NCBI RefSeq assembly: GCF_018390535.1
Contig: NZ_JAHBBW010000005.1
Coordinates: 62,001-126,000 of the forward strand
Source of the DNA: Bacteroides propionicigenes
Lineage (GTDB): Bacteria > Bacteroidota > Bacteroidia > Bacteroidales > Bacteroidaceae
Length of the DNA stretch: 64,000 nt
Direction of reading: 5' to 3'
The position numbers and the translations under genes are program-made. Of the stretch, positions 44,721-52,610 are shown in pieces. The notes under the pieces were generated by a model. That model was not told where the DNA came from, did no database searches, and worked only from the letters and a program-made list of their open reading frames with translations. Position 1 is the first letter of the stretch. The number at the start of each line of letters is the position of its first letter.

Positions 44721-46640
44721 TTACTCTTGTTCTAACAGTTCATTTTTGAATCTATCCAACTTGATTTTAGCACCGTTCCGATTACTGGGTGTACTGTCGA
44801 AATATTCTTCAATAAAAGGAGCGGACAACTTGCACATTGTGCCTTTTTTACCGTCCCCATATCGGGAGCAAGTTATCCCGTGACGCTCTAACAGGTATGA
44901 AATTCTATCAAGCACGTTATTTAGGGGGAGATATGAATCGTTACCCGTGTCGGCTTCAAATTCACTTCTTATGTCCAGGAGAAATTCCCGACTTTTTAAT
45001 TTCTGTTCGGTCTCTTTTTGTTCGGCTTGCAACAGTAGTTTCTTGATTGCAGTCTTGCTGTACTTCTGTTGTTCGATAACTTCCTGCCCCAATTTGAAGA
45101 ATGCGTTTATAAGCCATTCTTCCTCCACACACTTGGCTTTGAGAAATTGCACGGCAGTTTCATTCTCCTTGATATTGCTTAAAACAGATACGATGGATTG
45201 CCATTTTTCTTTAGTCTTGGCTACTTTGATTCTGTAAATATCATCTTCACCGACTGCTTCATCTTCGGGCTGGAAGTCCACATTGAAATATCCCGTGTCC
45301 TCGTATGCCCATCTAAGTGCATTGGGTGAGAGGTAGTATCTCTTAACCTGCTCGTCAAGTAACAGTTGCTCTATGGCGAACCTGTCAAATCCGTTCCGTT
45401 CGGGATTTAAGACTTCATTCAGTCGTAACCGTTTTAGCTCCTTATCATAATATGTGGAGTCATCAGCTTTCAGTCTTTCTTTTTGAATGGCGCGGTAGCA
45501 TTTAATCCTCGCTTTAATGTCCGCCTGTATTTCTGCATCGGATTTAACTTCAAGCTCGTTCGGAATTGAAGCTATAACCGTAAGCGAGTTGTACCTCTTC
45601 CCGTTGGGAAACACGTGCCTGAATCTGCCTTGGCATTGGATAGCTTCGGTGAACGGATTGATTAGGGTGTGCTTTACATGGTCGTAGTTCGACAGTATCA
45701 GCACATCGCAAAGTTCTTTCAGATTGATGTCTATTGACGGGAAGAATCTTGATGTAAACAGGTTCACCTTTTTTAGAGGAAGCTCCAACTTGTCCGTGCT
45801 GTGTTCCAAGAAACGGCTCTTTAGCTCATCGGCACTTTTCTTTGAACAGAACACCTTGTAATCGTCCTTTGTTATTATTCCGTCATGCAGCAATGATTCC
45901 ACGATGTTATTGATTCCCTCTGTTGTCTTGTAGAAGATGCACACATGGGGAGAGCCGTTATCCAACAGTCTTTTCACCTCCTGTTTCACTCGCCTGTAAA
46001 AGCTACGGGTCGTTATTAAAGTCATATCTTCCCGATAGTCATAGTCGGGCTTAATTTCTACCCACTTGAATTGGTGGCGTAGGAACAGGGTTAAGGTGTA
46101 CTTGCTCGGTTTTAAGGGAGTGGCAGACACGAGAGCCTTTCTCTCAAATTTGAAGAACTCCCTCATTGGGGCGGATATGCTTCTGCGATAGCCTGTATCT
46201 TCCGTAATGTGCTCGGATTCATCGAACAGGCAGAAGTACTCCTTGTAAATGTTCATCCCAAGTTGTTTTGCTGCTGTTAAGACTTTGCTCTGAAATCCTT
46301 CAGGAGTAGTGATAATCTTCTTGTACTTGATATTGGGATTCTTGAGGTAGGTGGTCAGTTGCCTGACAGTTACTTCCTTGAACACCCCCTGGGCTTTGTT
46401 AAACACCTGCACCTTGTTCTCTACCGCAGATTTAAACGGCTCAATCACGATAGAGTTTCTCGGGCTTAACTTCGGGGTCAACTCCATGTAGGTAGCACCC
46501 GTTCCTGTCATTACCTTATTAATAATGGCATTGCTCGGTAGCATGGGGTAGCCTTGTCTTTTTAAGGCTTCGGACAGATACTCTCCCTTATGGATATTCA
46601 GTACCTCCACTTCCAATGTCTTGTGTTTAGTGTCATTCAT
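44721..46640 (-). CDS. SF2 helicase-like protein with degenerate Walker A
   Basis: A 639-residue protein with helicase superfamily 2 layout. Motif I is at residues 45-50 but reads TGTGAT, without the ATP-binding lysine. Motif II is DESEH (140-144), motif III SATP (172-175) and motif VI QGRFR (337-341). A strand-rich second RecA lobe (HVCIFYKTTEGINNIVESLL) lies between. The C-terminal third is charged and helical. Related Bacteroidota mobile-element proteins share the G-A-T variant (from memory). It may act in replication or maintenance of the element; true unwinding activity is doubtful. A 560-base leader precedes it. Confidence 0.75.
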   Translation of the reverse strand: MNDTKHKTLEVEVLNIHKGEYLSEALKRQGYPMLPSNAIINKVMTGTGATYMELTPKLSPRNSIVIEPFKSAVENKVQVFNKAQGVFKEVTVRQLTTYLKNPNIKYKKIITTPEGFQSKVLTAAKQLGMNIYKEYFCLFDESEHITEDTGYRRSISAPMREFFKFERKALVSATPLKPSKYTLTLFLRHQFKWVEIKPDYDYREDMTLITTRSFYRRVKQEVKRLLDNGSPHVCIFYKTTEGINNIVESLLHDGIITKDDYKVFCSKKSADELKSRFLEHSTDKLELPLKKVNLFTSRFFPSIDINLKELCDVLILSNYDHVKHTLINPFTEAIQCQGRFRHVFPNGKRYNSLTVIASIPNELEVKSDAEIQADIKARIKCYRAIQKERLKADDSTYYDKELKRLRLNEVLNPERNGFDRFAIEQLLLDEQVKRYYLSPNALRWAYEDTGYFNVDFQPEDEAVGEDDIYRIKVAKTKEKWQSIVSVLSNIKENETAVQFLKAKCVEEEWLINAFFKLGQEVIEQQKYSKTAIKKLLLQAEQKETEQKLKSREFLLDIRSEFEADTGNDSYLPLNNVLDRISYLLERHGITCSRYGDGKKGTMCKLSAPFIEEYFDSTPSNRNGAKIKLDRFKNELLEQE

Positions 46641-47202
46641 GGCGCATCGGATTTAGTGGGTAAGAAACTTGGAAGAACCTGTTATTATATGGGCATGATG
46701 ATTTTGTTACCCCACCCGAAGAATGGAGTTCAGACCCATATAAAGTTGTAAAACTCGTGAGCCGATTAAAACTTGTCGGAGTGACAAGCACCGATTGGCG
46801 GCTCAATCCAATTGTTCGGATTCTTAAATTCATTGGCATAATTTGATGAATTTAGAAATTTAACAATTGGACTAAGGGGGGATAAATAAAAACTCCTGCA
46901 ACCAAGTTCCCTTACGATTGGATATAATTCACCCTTACAAAGTGTGAATGAATCTTCATCCAATAATAAGTTTCGGAGGTCATTGCTCCGAGAACTTAGT
47001 TGCAGAAGTCGCTACTTATATAGTAGAATTTATTGCTGACTGACTTCTTATATGGTTGCCTTTCTTGATTATCTCACTTGATAACTGCACTGTCACGTGA
47101 ACCATTAGTAAAAACAGGACTTATTTAAGTCTTAGCCCGTATCTTCTACCACGTTGTAGAATTGATGCAAAGATATAACTTTTCATTCATATTGCAATGG
47201 TT
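46641..47202. other. Non-coding leader of the helicase-like gene
   Basis: No gene; a 68-codon frame at 46633-46839 has no coding character. On the minus strand there is a TATCTTTG box (47175-47168), the 12-bp motif ATAGTAGAATTT on the plus strand at 47020-47031, a folded region 46896-47005, then TATAATAACAG (46689-46679) about 40 bases before the ATG. GTGGGTAA near 46656 can pair with TTACCCCAC near 46709, enclosing that box. Confidence 0.58.
46885..47005 (-). ncRNA. Candidate branched structured RNA or terminator in the helicase leader
   Basis: An outer 14-bp helix (46896-46909 with 46992-47005, one mismatch) encloses two inner hairpins: ATTGGAT/ATCCAAT (46917-46923 with 46958-46964, with TTCAC/GTGTGAA inside) and CGGAG/CTCCG (46974-46978 with 46986-46990). 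On the minus strand the outer helix is followed by GAGTTTTTATTTAT. The three-way layout and the T-run parallel the attenuator-like leader at 41545. Confidence 0.45.
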
Positions 47203-48447
47203 TCAAAGTAAATTCTTCATCGCTTCATCTACTTGCTCGTTGTCGAAGCTATCCAAATATATTTGAGTAGTCGCTAAATCCGAATGTCCCAATGCTTCAC
47301 TTATTAATGCAATGTTCACTCCCGACTTTTTAAGGACACTTGCGAACGAATGCCTTGCAACATAGGTCGTAATGTTGGCTTCAATCCCCAATCGCTCACC
47401 GAGTATTTTTAGAACTTCATTCACCTTGCCACGAATTTTATGAATCCGATTCTGTTTCTGCAAAGCTGTTTTATGTACTCTGTCATCCAAAATCGGGAAT
47501 AAGTATCCGTTGCTCTCTTTTGAGTATTTCTCAATTATTAGCATAGCTTCCTTCGGTATTCCAATCTTTATCGGCTTTCCTGTTTTTTGACGGATATAAT
47601 GTAATCTGCCGTTTACTATGTTCGCCCGTGTCAAATTAGCTATGTCGGTAAAATTGATTCCACCGCACAGATAGCTGAATATAAAGATGTCCTTACTTAA
47701 CTCCACATATTTTTTCTGTCCTATCGGCTGGGAAGTTTCCGTGAATTTCAACATTTCTGTTTTAGCTATGGCTCGTTTTTGAGTGGTGACATCGAACTTG
47801 GATATTTTATATTCATCAAACGGATAGTCGGACTTTCGGGCACACTTGGCATTGATAGCCTTATTATATGTACTGCGCAAAGTGCGAAACATCAAGCTAA
47901 TTGTTGTTTCCTTGTTATCATTGGCTCGAAGCCACTTCTCGTATTTTTCAAGCCATGCCACATTAATTATGTCAAACGGTATTTCCAACTTCCCTTTTGT
48001 AAACCTCATCAACGAATTATAAGAATTGAGATAAACCAACCTGTTTCCACATTTATTATCTGCTTTGCATTGGGCAATGATTTCTTGATAGAAGCACCCA
48101 ACTGTTTTTAGATTTGTCGTTTGCTCTTGCATCGCGACAAGCGTTTCAGCCGAATAGTCCTTTTGGTCGGCTTTCATTTCAAGCACTCGTTCTTGAAGTT
48201 CCAGCTTCTTATCAAGAATAATCTTTTGGATATATTCTAAGTTAGGACATTTAGATTTTGGTACGTTCTTCTTAAAATCCCAATATTTTGGATTAACCGA
48301 TATTCCCAAACTTTGGTATTTCCTTTTACCGTCCTTACAGATGCGAAGCATCAACGGATGTTCGCCATTGGATAATGTTTTCCATTTGTAGCATACTACA
48401 TTTACAGTTGCATTCATTGTTTTAATGGTTGACATCTTGGTTGACAT
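47203..48447 (-). CDS. Tyrosine-type integrase of the element
   Basis: A 414-residue site-specific recombinase. Residues 12-60 are the arm-binding type domain common in Bacteroidota integrases (VVCYKWKTLSNGEHPLMLRI), 110-205 a SAM-like core-binding domain, 225-410 the catalytic domain. The nucleophile is Tyr397 (TQIYLDS), with Arg365 in VARHSF and His388 in LGHSD. The first catalytic arginine is missing: the segment reads YLCGGINFTDIANL where Arg is expected near residue 262. The first codons (MSTKMSTIK) are themselves the arm-type repeat at 48427-48444, so the start may be downstream at Met11. It lies 87 bases from the restored tRNA-Pro. Confidence 0.93.
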   Translation of the reverse strand: MSTKMSTIKTMNATVNVVCYKWKTLSNGEHPLMLRICKDGKRKYQSLGISVNPKYWDFKKNVPKSKCPNLEYIQKIILDKKLELQERVLEMKADQKDYSAETLVAMQEQTTNLKTVGCFYQEIIAQCKADNKCGNRLVYLNSYNSLMRFTKGKLEIPFDIINVAWLEKYEKWLRANDNKETTISLMFRTLRSTYNKAINAKCARKSDYPFDEYKISKFDVTTQKRAIAKTEMLKFTETSQPIGQKKYVELSKDIFIFSYLCGGINFTDIANLTRANIVNGRLHYIRQKTGKPIKIGIPKEAMLIIEKYSKESNGYLFPILDDRVHKTALQKQNRIHKIRGKVNEVLKILGERLGIEANITTYVARHSFASVLKKSGVNIALISEALGHSDLATTQIYLDSFDNEQVDEAMKNLL

Positions 48448-48473
48448 TACCTAAGTCAACTGCCAATTCAACC
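48427..48473. repeat. Right-end arm-type repeats
   Basis: GGTTGACATCTTGGTTGA at 48427-48444 equals 37662-37679 at the left end and itself holds two GGTTGA units 12 bases apart. Inverted units follow: GTCAAC at 48455-48460 and TTCAACC at 48467-48473. This cluster next to the integrase gene and attachment site looks like integrase arm sites. Confidence 0.7.
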
Positions 48474-48534
48474 ACTCAAATCAAGCAATAAAAAAAAGAG
48501 CTACTTTTTATCGTAACTCCTTGATTTTCTGTTG

Positions 48535-48609
48535 TCGGGGTAGCGGGATTCGAACCCACGACCCCCTGCTCCCAAAGCAGGTGCGCTAACCGGACTGCGC
48601 TACACCCCG
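48535..48609 (-). tRNA. tRNA-Pro (UGG)
   Basis: A 75-base cloverleaf: acceptor CGGGGTG/TACCCCG, anticodon stem CCTGC/GCAGG around TTTGGGA (anticodon TGG), T arm GTGGG-TTCGAAT-CCCGC. Its 3' 53 bases are supplied by the integrated element, which recreates the gene exactly. CCA is not encoded. Confidence 0.96.
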
Positions 48610-48635
48610 AATGCCTTATTTCTTAAAAGCGAGTG

Positions 48636-48667
48636 CAAAGGTAAAATCTTTTTTGATAAAGACCAAA
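48636..48667 (-). promoter_or_regulatory. Promoter of tRNA-Pro
   Basis: Minus-strand TTTG (48667-48664) and TACCTTTG (48643-48636), 20 bases apart. Confidence 0.75.
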
Positions 48668-48747
48668 CATTTTTATAGTTTTATCTAAAATAAAATCATA
48701 AAAGTCTGAGGAACAATAGTCAACAATAATAAATTATCGCCTTCTCC

Positions 48748-48779
48748 TTTGGATACATCCTCTTTTATATCTATTTTTG
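48748..48779 (+). promoter_or_regulatory. Promoter of the small lipocalin-like lipoprotein
   Basis: TTTG at 48748-48751 and TATTTTTG at 48772-48779 with 20 bases between; the start codon is at 48831. Confidence 0.7.
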
Positions 48780-48830
48780 CAGAAATAGTCCTAATAAAAG
48801 GTAGATTAACTCACTTTAAAAAGATATAGA

Positions 48831-49187
48831 ATGAAAAAAGTTTTATTAGCAGCTGCCGTATTAATGATTGCAATGGTCGCTTGCAATGAAAAAAAGAGTA
48901 AAGACTCTATTATTGGTTCATGGGTAATGCCTATTGAAGGTCAACCTGGGAAAATGCAAGGTATAAAACTGGAAGAAAACGGAGAGGCCTTTTCCATTAA
49001 TATGGCTACACTGGTATATAAATATTGGAAGCAACAAGGAGACGATCTCTACCTTACAGTAAAAAGTATTGGTAATGGTATGGAAATAGAAGGTATAGAT
49101 ACTCTAAAAATTGAGAAACTCACGGCCGATTCATTAATTTTAAATTCCAACTATGGCTACATCTTACGCTATATAAGAGAAAAATAA
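48831..49187 (+). CDS. Lipocalin-like lipoprotein
   Basis: A 118-residue lipoprotein. The signal peptide ends LMIAMVACNEKKSK, with basic residues after the cysteine rather than the acidic surface tag. The mature part is a small lipocalin-like barrel beginning SIIGSWVMPIEGQPGKMQGIKLEENGEAFSIN and ending in the alternating strands of SLILNSNYGYILRYI. Ligand unknown. It is chromosomal, outside the element, although it resembles the element's lipoproteins in fold. Confidence 0.82.
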   Translation: MKKVLLAAAVLMIAMVACNEKKSKDSIIGSWVMPIEGQPGKMQGIKLEENGEAFSINMATLVYKYWKQQGDDLYLTVKSIGNGMEIEGIDTLKIEKLTADSLILNSNYGYILRYIREK

Positions 49188-49246
49188 AAAATAACAGGGG
49201 ATGTGGACTAATCTGCATTCCCTGTTTCTATACAGAAAGGAGAAGA

Positions 49247-49933
49247 TTATTTCATTCTGGCAGCAACAGCCAGCAATACCCCGAGTACAACACCCAAGAT
49301 AGCGGCAAACAGCACTCTTACCTCTCCCGGTAACAAAAAAGTAATGGTATGAGCCGGATACCAAAAGAAAGGAATCGTTTTTTTAAAGACGAAATTCCAT
49401 TGCGCATCCCAATTAAGGTGTGTAATGATGCGTGTCATAGGAATAGGAGTAACAAGACTACGAAGCGAACCGCCACAGTTCAAAATATGCATATCCGTTA
49501 TCTTATGAAACGTCATAAATACAGGAGCAAAAATAGTGTTCATAGTGATAGATATAGCGAAAGCAATCCATAACTTTCCTAAGCCAAAATCTTCATTAAT
49601 TATAACCGAAGCATTTACCATTCCCATATATTCCAAGAATTGCGGTACACCTTTAGAAAAAACAATCATAGCCATATTAATCCCCATACCTAAGAGCCCC
49701 CATACAGCTGCACGAGGGAGAAGTCCAAATCCTCTTCTGTTGTACACACCGACGCTGATACGAAGTCCCAACATTTCACCCAAAGTGGCAAGAACTCCAA
49801 ATTTCAGAAAACTCATTATCATGCCATGTGCAGCATTGAAAGATTTATACCAGTCGTAGATAGTATCACTCACTAAAAAAGGTAAGAAGATTACGACTAA
49901 AATAAACACGAAAATAAAATCTTGCTTTTTCAT
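49247..49933 (-). CDS. Polytopic membrane protein, possibly Mpv17/PMP22-like
   Basis: A 228-residue inner-membrane protein with about five hydrophobic segments (7-23, 43-60, 76-95, 120-140, 195-225). The stretch FFWYPAHTITFLLPGEVRVLFAAILG resembles the conserved end of Mpv17/PMP22-type proteins, and NMNTIFAPVFMTFHKITD-like text (ITMNTIFAPVFMTFHKITDM) fits the middle. The assignment is tentative; a Bacteroides-specific family is equally possible. It stands alone between a lipoprotein gene and the spt region. Confidence 0.65.
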   Translation of the reverse strand: MKKQDFIFVFILVVIFLPFLVSDTIYDWYKSFNAAHGMIMSFLKFGVLATLGEMLGLRISVGVYNRRGFGLLPRAAVWGLLGMGINMAMIVFSKGVPQFLEYMGMVNASVIINEDFGLGKLWIAFAISITMNTIFAPVFMTFHKITDMHILNCGGSLRSLVTPIPMTRIITHLNWDAQWNFVFKKTIPFFWYPAHTITFLLPGEVRVLFAAILGVVLGVLLAVAARMK

Positions 49934-50070
49934 CCAAATATTGTGTTTTTCATTAACAATAGCTGCATACTTACTAAAATGAATCCAATATCAAAGCATA
50001 CCGAAAGTTTCAGTAACTTAATTCAAAGCATTGCACATAGAGTAGGACTCATGTTATTTTTTATAGAAGA

Positions 50071-50103
50071 AAGCCGTTTAACCGAACCTCGATTAAACGG
50101 CTT
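50071..50103 (-). terminator. Terminator after spt
   Basis: Perfect 11-bp stem AAGCCGTTTAA / TTAAACGGCTT, 25 bases past the spt stop on the minus strand. Confidence 0.85.
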
Positions 50104-50127
50104 TATATCTTGCTTATAAGTATTCTC

Positions 50128-51315
50128 TTACTTAATAATCTCCAATGCCTTAAAACATTTTGTTAACTTTTCAACAGCATAGTCTACCTGCTCTTTCGTA
50201 TGAGTAGCCATCAATGCTACACGTACCAATGTATCTTGAGGAGCACATGCAGGAGGAATAACCGGATTAATAAAGATACCTTCATCAAAAGCCATCTTTG
50301 TTACAACAAATGTTTTTTCCGTATCACGTACATACAGAGGTATAATAGGAGACTCGGTTTCACCAATTTCAAAGCCTGCATCGCGGAAACTCTTCAATGC
50401 ATAGTTGGTAATATCCCACAAACGTTGAATACGTTCCGGTTCGGATTTAATAATATGGAGAGCTTCACGAGCAGCTGCCGTCGCTGCCGGCGTACTACTT
50501 GCCTGGAATATATAAGAACGGGCATTGTGACGCAACCAATTGATAACCTCCTTGTCGCCTGCAATGAAACCACCGATAGAAGCCAAAGACTTACTGAATG
50601 TTCCCATTATCAAGTCGATATCTTCGGTAACTCCGAAATGGTCACAAACACCACGACCTTGCTTACCGAACACTCCCAAACCATGAGCTTCGTCTACATA
50701 AATGCTGGCATTATATTTCTTTTTCAAACGGACGATTTCCGGCAAATTAGCTAAATCACCTTCCATTGAGAACACCCCATCTACAACAATTAGCTTCACA
50801 GCATCCGGTTCACACTTTTGGAGTTCCTTCTCAAGGTCTTCCATATCATTGTGTTTATACTTTAATTGTGTAGCGAATGAAAGACGGCGCCCGTCTACGA
50901 TAGAAGCATGGTCGCGGTCATCACAAATGATATAGTCGCCGCGTCCTACCACTGCGGGAATAATACCTTCATTCACCGTAAAACCGGTAGAAAAACAGAG
51001 TGCTTCATCTTTTCCTACGAACTCGGCCAATTCTTTTTCCAGTTCAACATGTATATCAAGAGTGCCATTCAAAAAACGAGAACCGGCACAACCTGTACCA
51101 TATTTTTCAGTGGCGGCTATTGAAGCGTCAATGATTCGTTTGTCATATGTCAGTCCCATATACGCGTTCGAACCGAACATCAGAACTTTCTTGCCATCCA
51201 TCATCACCTCTGTATCCTGATGGCTGTTAATTGTGCGGAAATAAGGGTATACCCCTTTTGCCATAAATTGTTGCGGCAAATCATATTTCGCGAATTTGTC
51301 TTGCAGTAAACCCAT
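50128..51315 (-). CDS. spt: Serine palmitoyltransferase
   Basis: PLP-dependent alpha-oxoamine synthase (395 residues) joining serine and a fatty acyl-CoA to make 3-ketosphinganine, the first step of the sphingolipids that mark Bacteroides. It opens MGLLQDKFAKYDLPQQFMAKGVYPYFRTI and has the glycine-rich GTGCAGSRFLNGTLDIHVELE. The PLP contacts are VDEAHGLGVFGKQGRG (Asp and His), and the Schiff-base lysine is in GTFSKSLASIGGF. The close relative 2-amino-3-ketobutyrate ligase (kbl) has a similar sequence; the Bacteroides context and N-terminus favour spt. It is divergent from a lipid kinase gene. Confidence 0.9.
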   Translation of the reverse strand: MGLLQDKFAKYDLPQQFMAKGVYPYFRTINSHQDTEVMMDGKKVLMFGSNAYMGLTYDKRIIDASIAATEKYGTGCAGSRFLNGTLDIHVELEKELAEFVGKDEALCFSTGFTVNEGIIPAVVGRGDYIICDDRDHASIVDGRRLSFATQLKYKHNDMEDLEKELQKCEPDAVKLIVVDGVFSMEGDLANLPEIVRLKKKYNASIYVDEAHGLGVFGKQGRGVCDHFGVTEDIDLIMGTFSKSLASIGGFIAGDKEVINWLRHNARSYIFQASSTPAATAAAREALHIIKSEPERIQRLWDITNYALKSFRDAGFEIGETESPIIPLYVRDTEKTFVVTKMAFDEGIFINPVIPPACAPQDTLVRVALMATHTKEQVDYAVEKLTKCFKALEIIK

Positions 51316-51519
51316 GAAATGTCTTTTATATAATGAATATTTAATTCTATTAAAAACAAGTTCTTAAAAACAGGGGGCAAAGATAGCAAAATATGTTGTT
51401 ATATGTTCCATTTACTCCAAAAAATCTACTCTAACTCGTTTTAAGAGATTCACATGGTTAAAATTTAAAGGATTTATATTACTTTTGCATGAAAGAAATC
51501 CCATGTAATATCCGTTTAA

Positions 51520-52563
51520 ATGGACGATAATAAAAAGAAAATATCATTTATAATAAATCCTATATCCGGTACGCAGGGTAAGGAGTTGATTTTGAAATGG
51601 CTTGATGAAAGGTTAGACAAGAGCCGATATATACCGGAGGTAATCTATACGGAGCGGGCAGGGCATGCAGTTGAGATAGCTGCCCGAAAAGCAAAAGAAG
51701 AAGCTTTTGCCGTTGTTGCTATTGGCGGAGACGGAACAATCAACGAGATAGCACGTTCGTTAGTCCATACAAAAACAGCATTAGGTATTATCCCGTGTGG
51801 TTCCGGAAATGGGCTTGCGCGTCATTTGCAAATTCCGATGGAAGCCAAAAAAGCAATCGACGTTATCAATGAAGGACTGATAGATATCATTGATTATGGC
51901 AAAATCAATGACATTCCTTTTTTCTGTACAAGCGGAGTGGGATTCGACGCATTTGTCAGCCTGCAATTTTCCAAAGCCGGCAGGAGAGGCCCGCTCATAT
52001 ACTTGGAAAAGACGTTGCTTGAAAGCTTGAAGTACAAACCGGAAACATATGAACTGGAAATGGATGGTAGCACGTTGCGATATAAAGCGTTCCTGATAGC
52101 ATGTGGAAATGCTTCGCAATATGGCAACAATGCTTACATAACTCCGCAAGCTACACTAAACGACGGGCTATTGGATGTTACTATTCTTGAACCGTTTACC
52201 GTGCTGGATGTACCGGCTTTGTCATTCCAGTTATTCAACAAAACCATTGACCAAAACAGCCGTATAAAAACCTTCCGTTGTAAAACACTTCGCATTCATC
52301 GTTCCAAACCGGGAGTAATACATTTCGACGGAGACCCGATGATGATGGGAGAGAATATAGATGTGAATATAATAAAAAGGGGATTGCAAGTCATCGTTCC
52401 TAAGAATGCAGAAAAAGATACTTCAAACGTATTACAACGTGCCCAAGACTATATCAACGGTCTGAAACAGATAAACGAAGCCATAATGGAAGACATTACC
52501 CATACAAACAGAATGATATTAGATAAAGGTAAGGAACAAATAAAAAGGCTCAGAAAGAATTAA
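51520..52563 (+). CDS. DAG-kinase-family lipid kinase
   Basis: A 347-residue soluble or peripheral kinase of the DAGK catalytic family, which includes diacylglycerol, ceramide and sphingosine kinases. Markers are SFIINPISGTQGKELILKWL (N-terminal nucleotide site), AIGGDGTINEIARSL (the signature GGDGT), LGIIPCGSGNGLARHL, and FHFDGDPMMMG-type text (VIHFDGDPMMMG) for the C-terminal lobe. Divergence from spt by about 200 bases suggests the substrate could be a sphingoid base or ceramide; this is inference. A TACTTTTG box lies at 51480-51487. Confidence 0.9.
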   Translation: MDDNKKKISFIINPISGTQGKELILKWLDERLDKSRYIPEVIYTERAGHAVEIAARKAKEEAFAVVAIGGDGTINEIARSLVHTKTALGIIPCGSGNGLARHLQIPMEAKKAIDVINEGLIDIIDYGKINDIPFFCTSGVGFDAFVSLQFSKAGRRGPLIYLEKTLLESLKYKPETYELEMDGSTLRYKAFLIACGNASQYGNNAYITPQATLNDGLLDVTILEPFTVLDVPALSFQLFNKTIDQNSRIKTFRCKTLRIHRSKPGVIHFDGDPMMMGENIDVNIIKRGLQVIVPKNAEKDTSNVLQRAQDYINGLKQINEAIMEDITHTNRMILDKGKEQIKRLRKN

Positions 52564-52610
52564 GAATTCACAAAGTCCATAGATGTAAGGATGAATAATA
52601 AACTCATGAA

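Larger units (their letters stand above)
37531..48587. mobile_element. Integrated 11-kb genetic element in tRNA-Pro
   Basis: Flanked by a 54-bp direct repeat of the tRNA-Pro 3' end, with a tyrosine integrase at the right border reading away from it. The content is visibly AT-richer than the flanks. Modules from right to left: integrase (47203), SF2 helicase-like protein (44721), DUF3871 (43359), small coiled-coil protein (42999), second recombinase (42246), then a cargo operon of one unknown and four lipoproteins (41492 to 38293) and one small plus-strand gene (38050). No relaxase, coupling protein, or phage structural gene is visible. It fits a small integrative, possibly trans-mobilised, element or satellite. 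Confidence 0.92.

Noticed and set aside
46633..46839. Open frame of 68 codons before the helicase-like gene
   Set aside because: Serine/threonine-rich random-like product, overlaps the folded leader and shared upstream box; no homology or promoter fit.
37531..48587. Prophage
   Set aside because: No capsid, tail, terminase or lysis genes are present.
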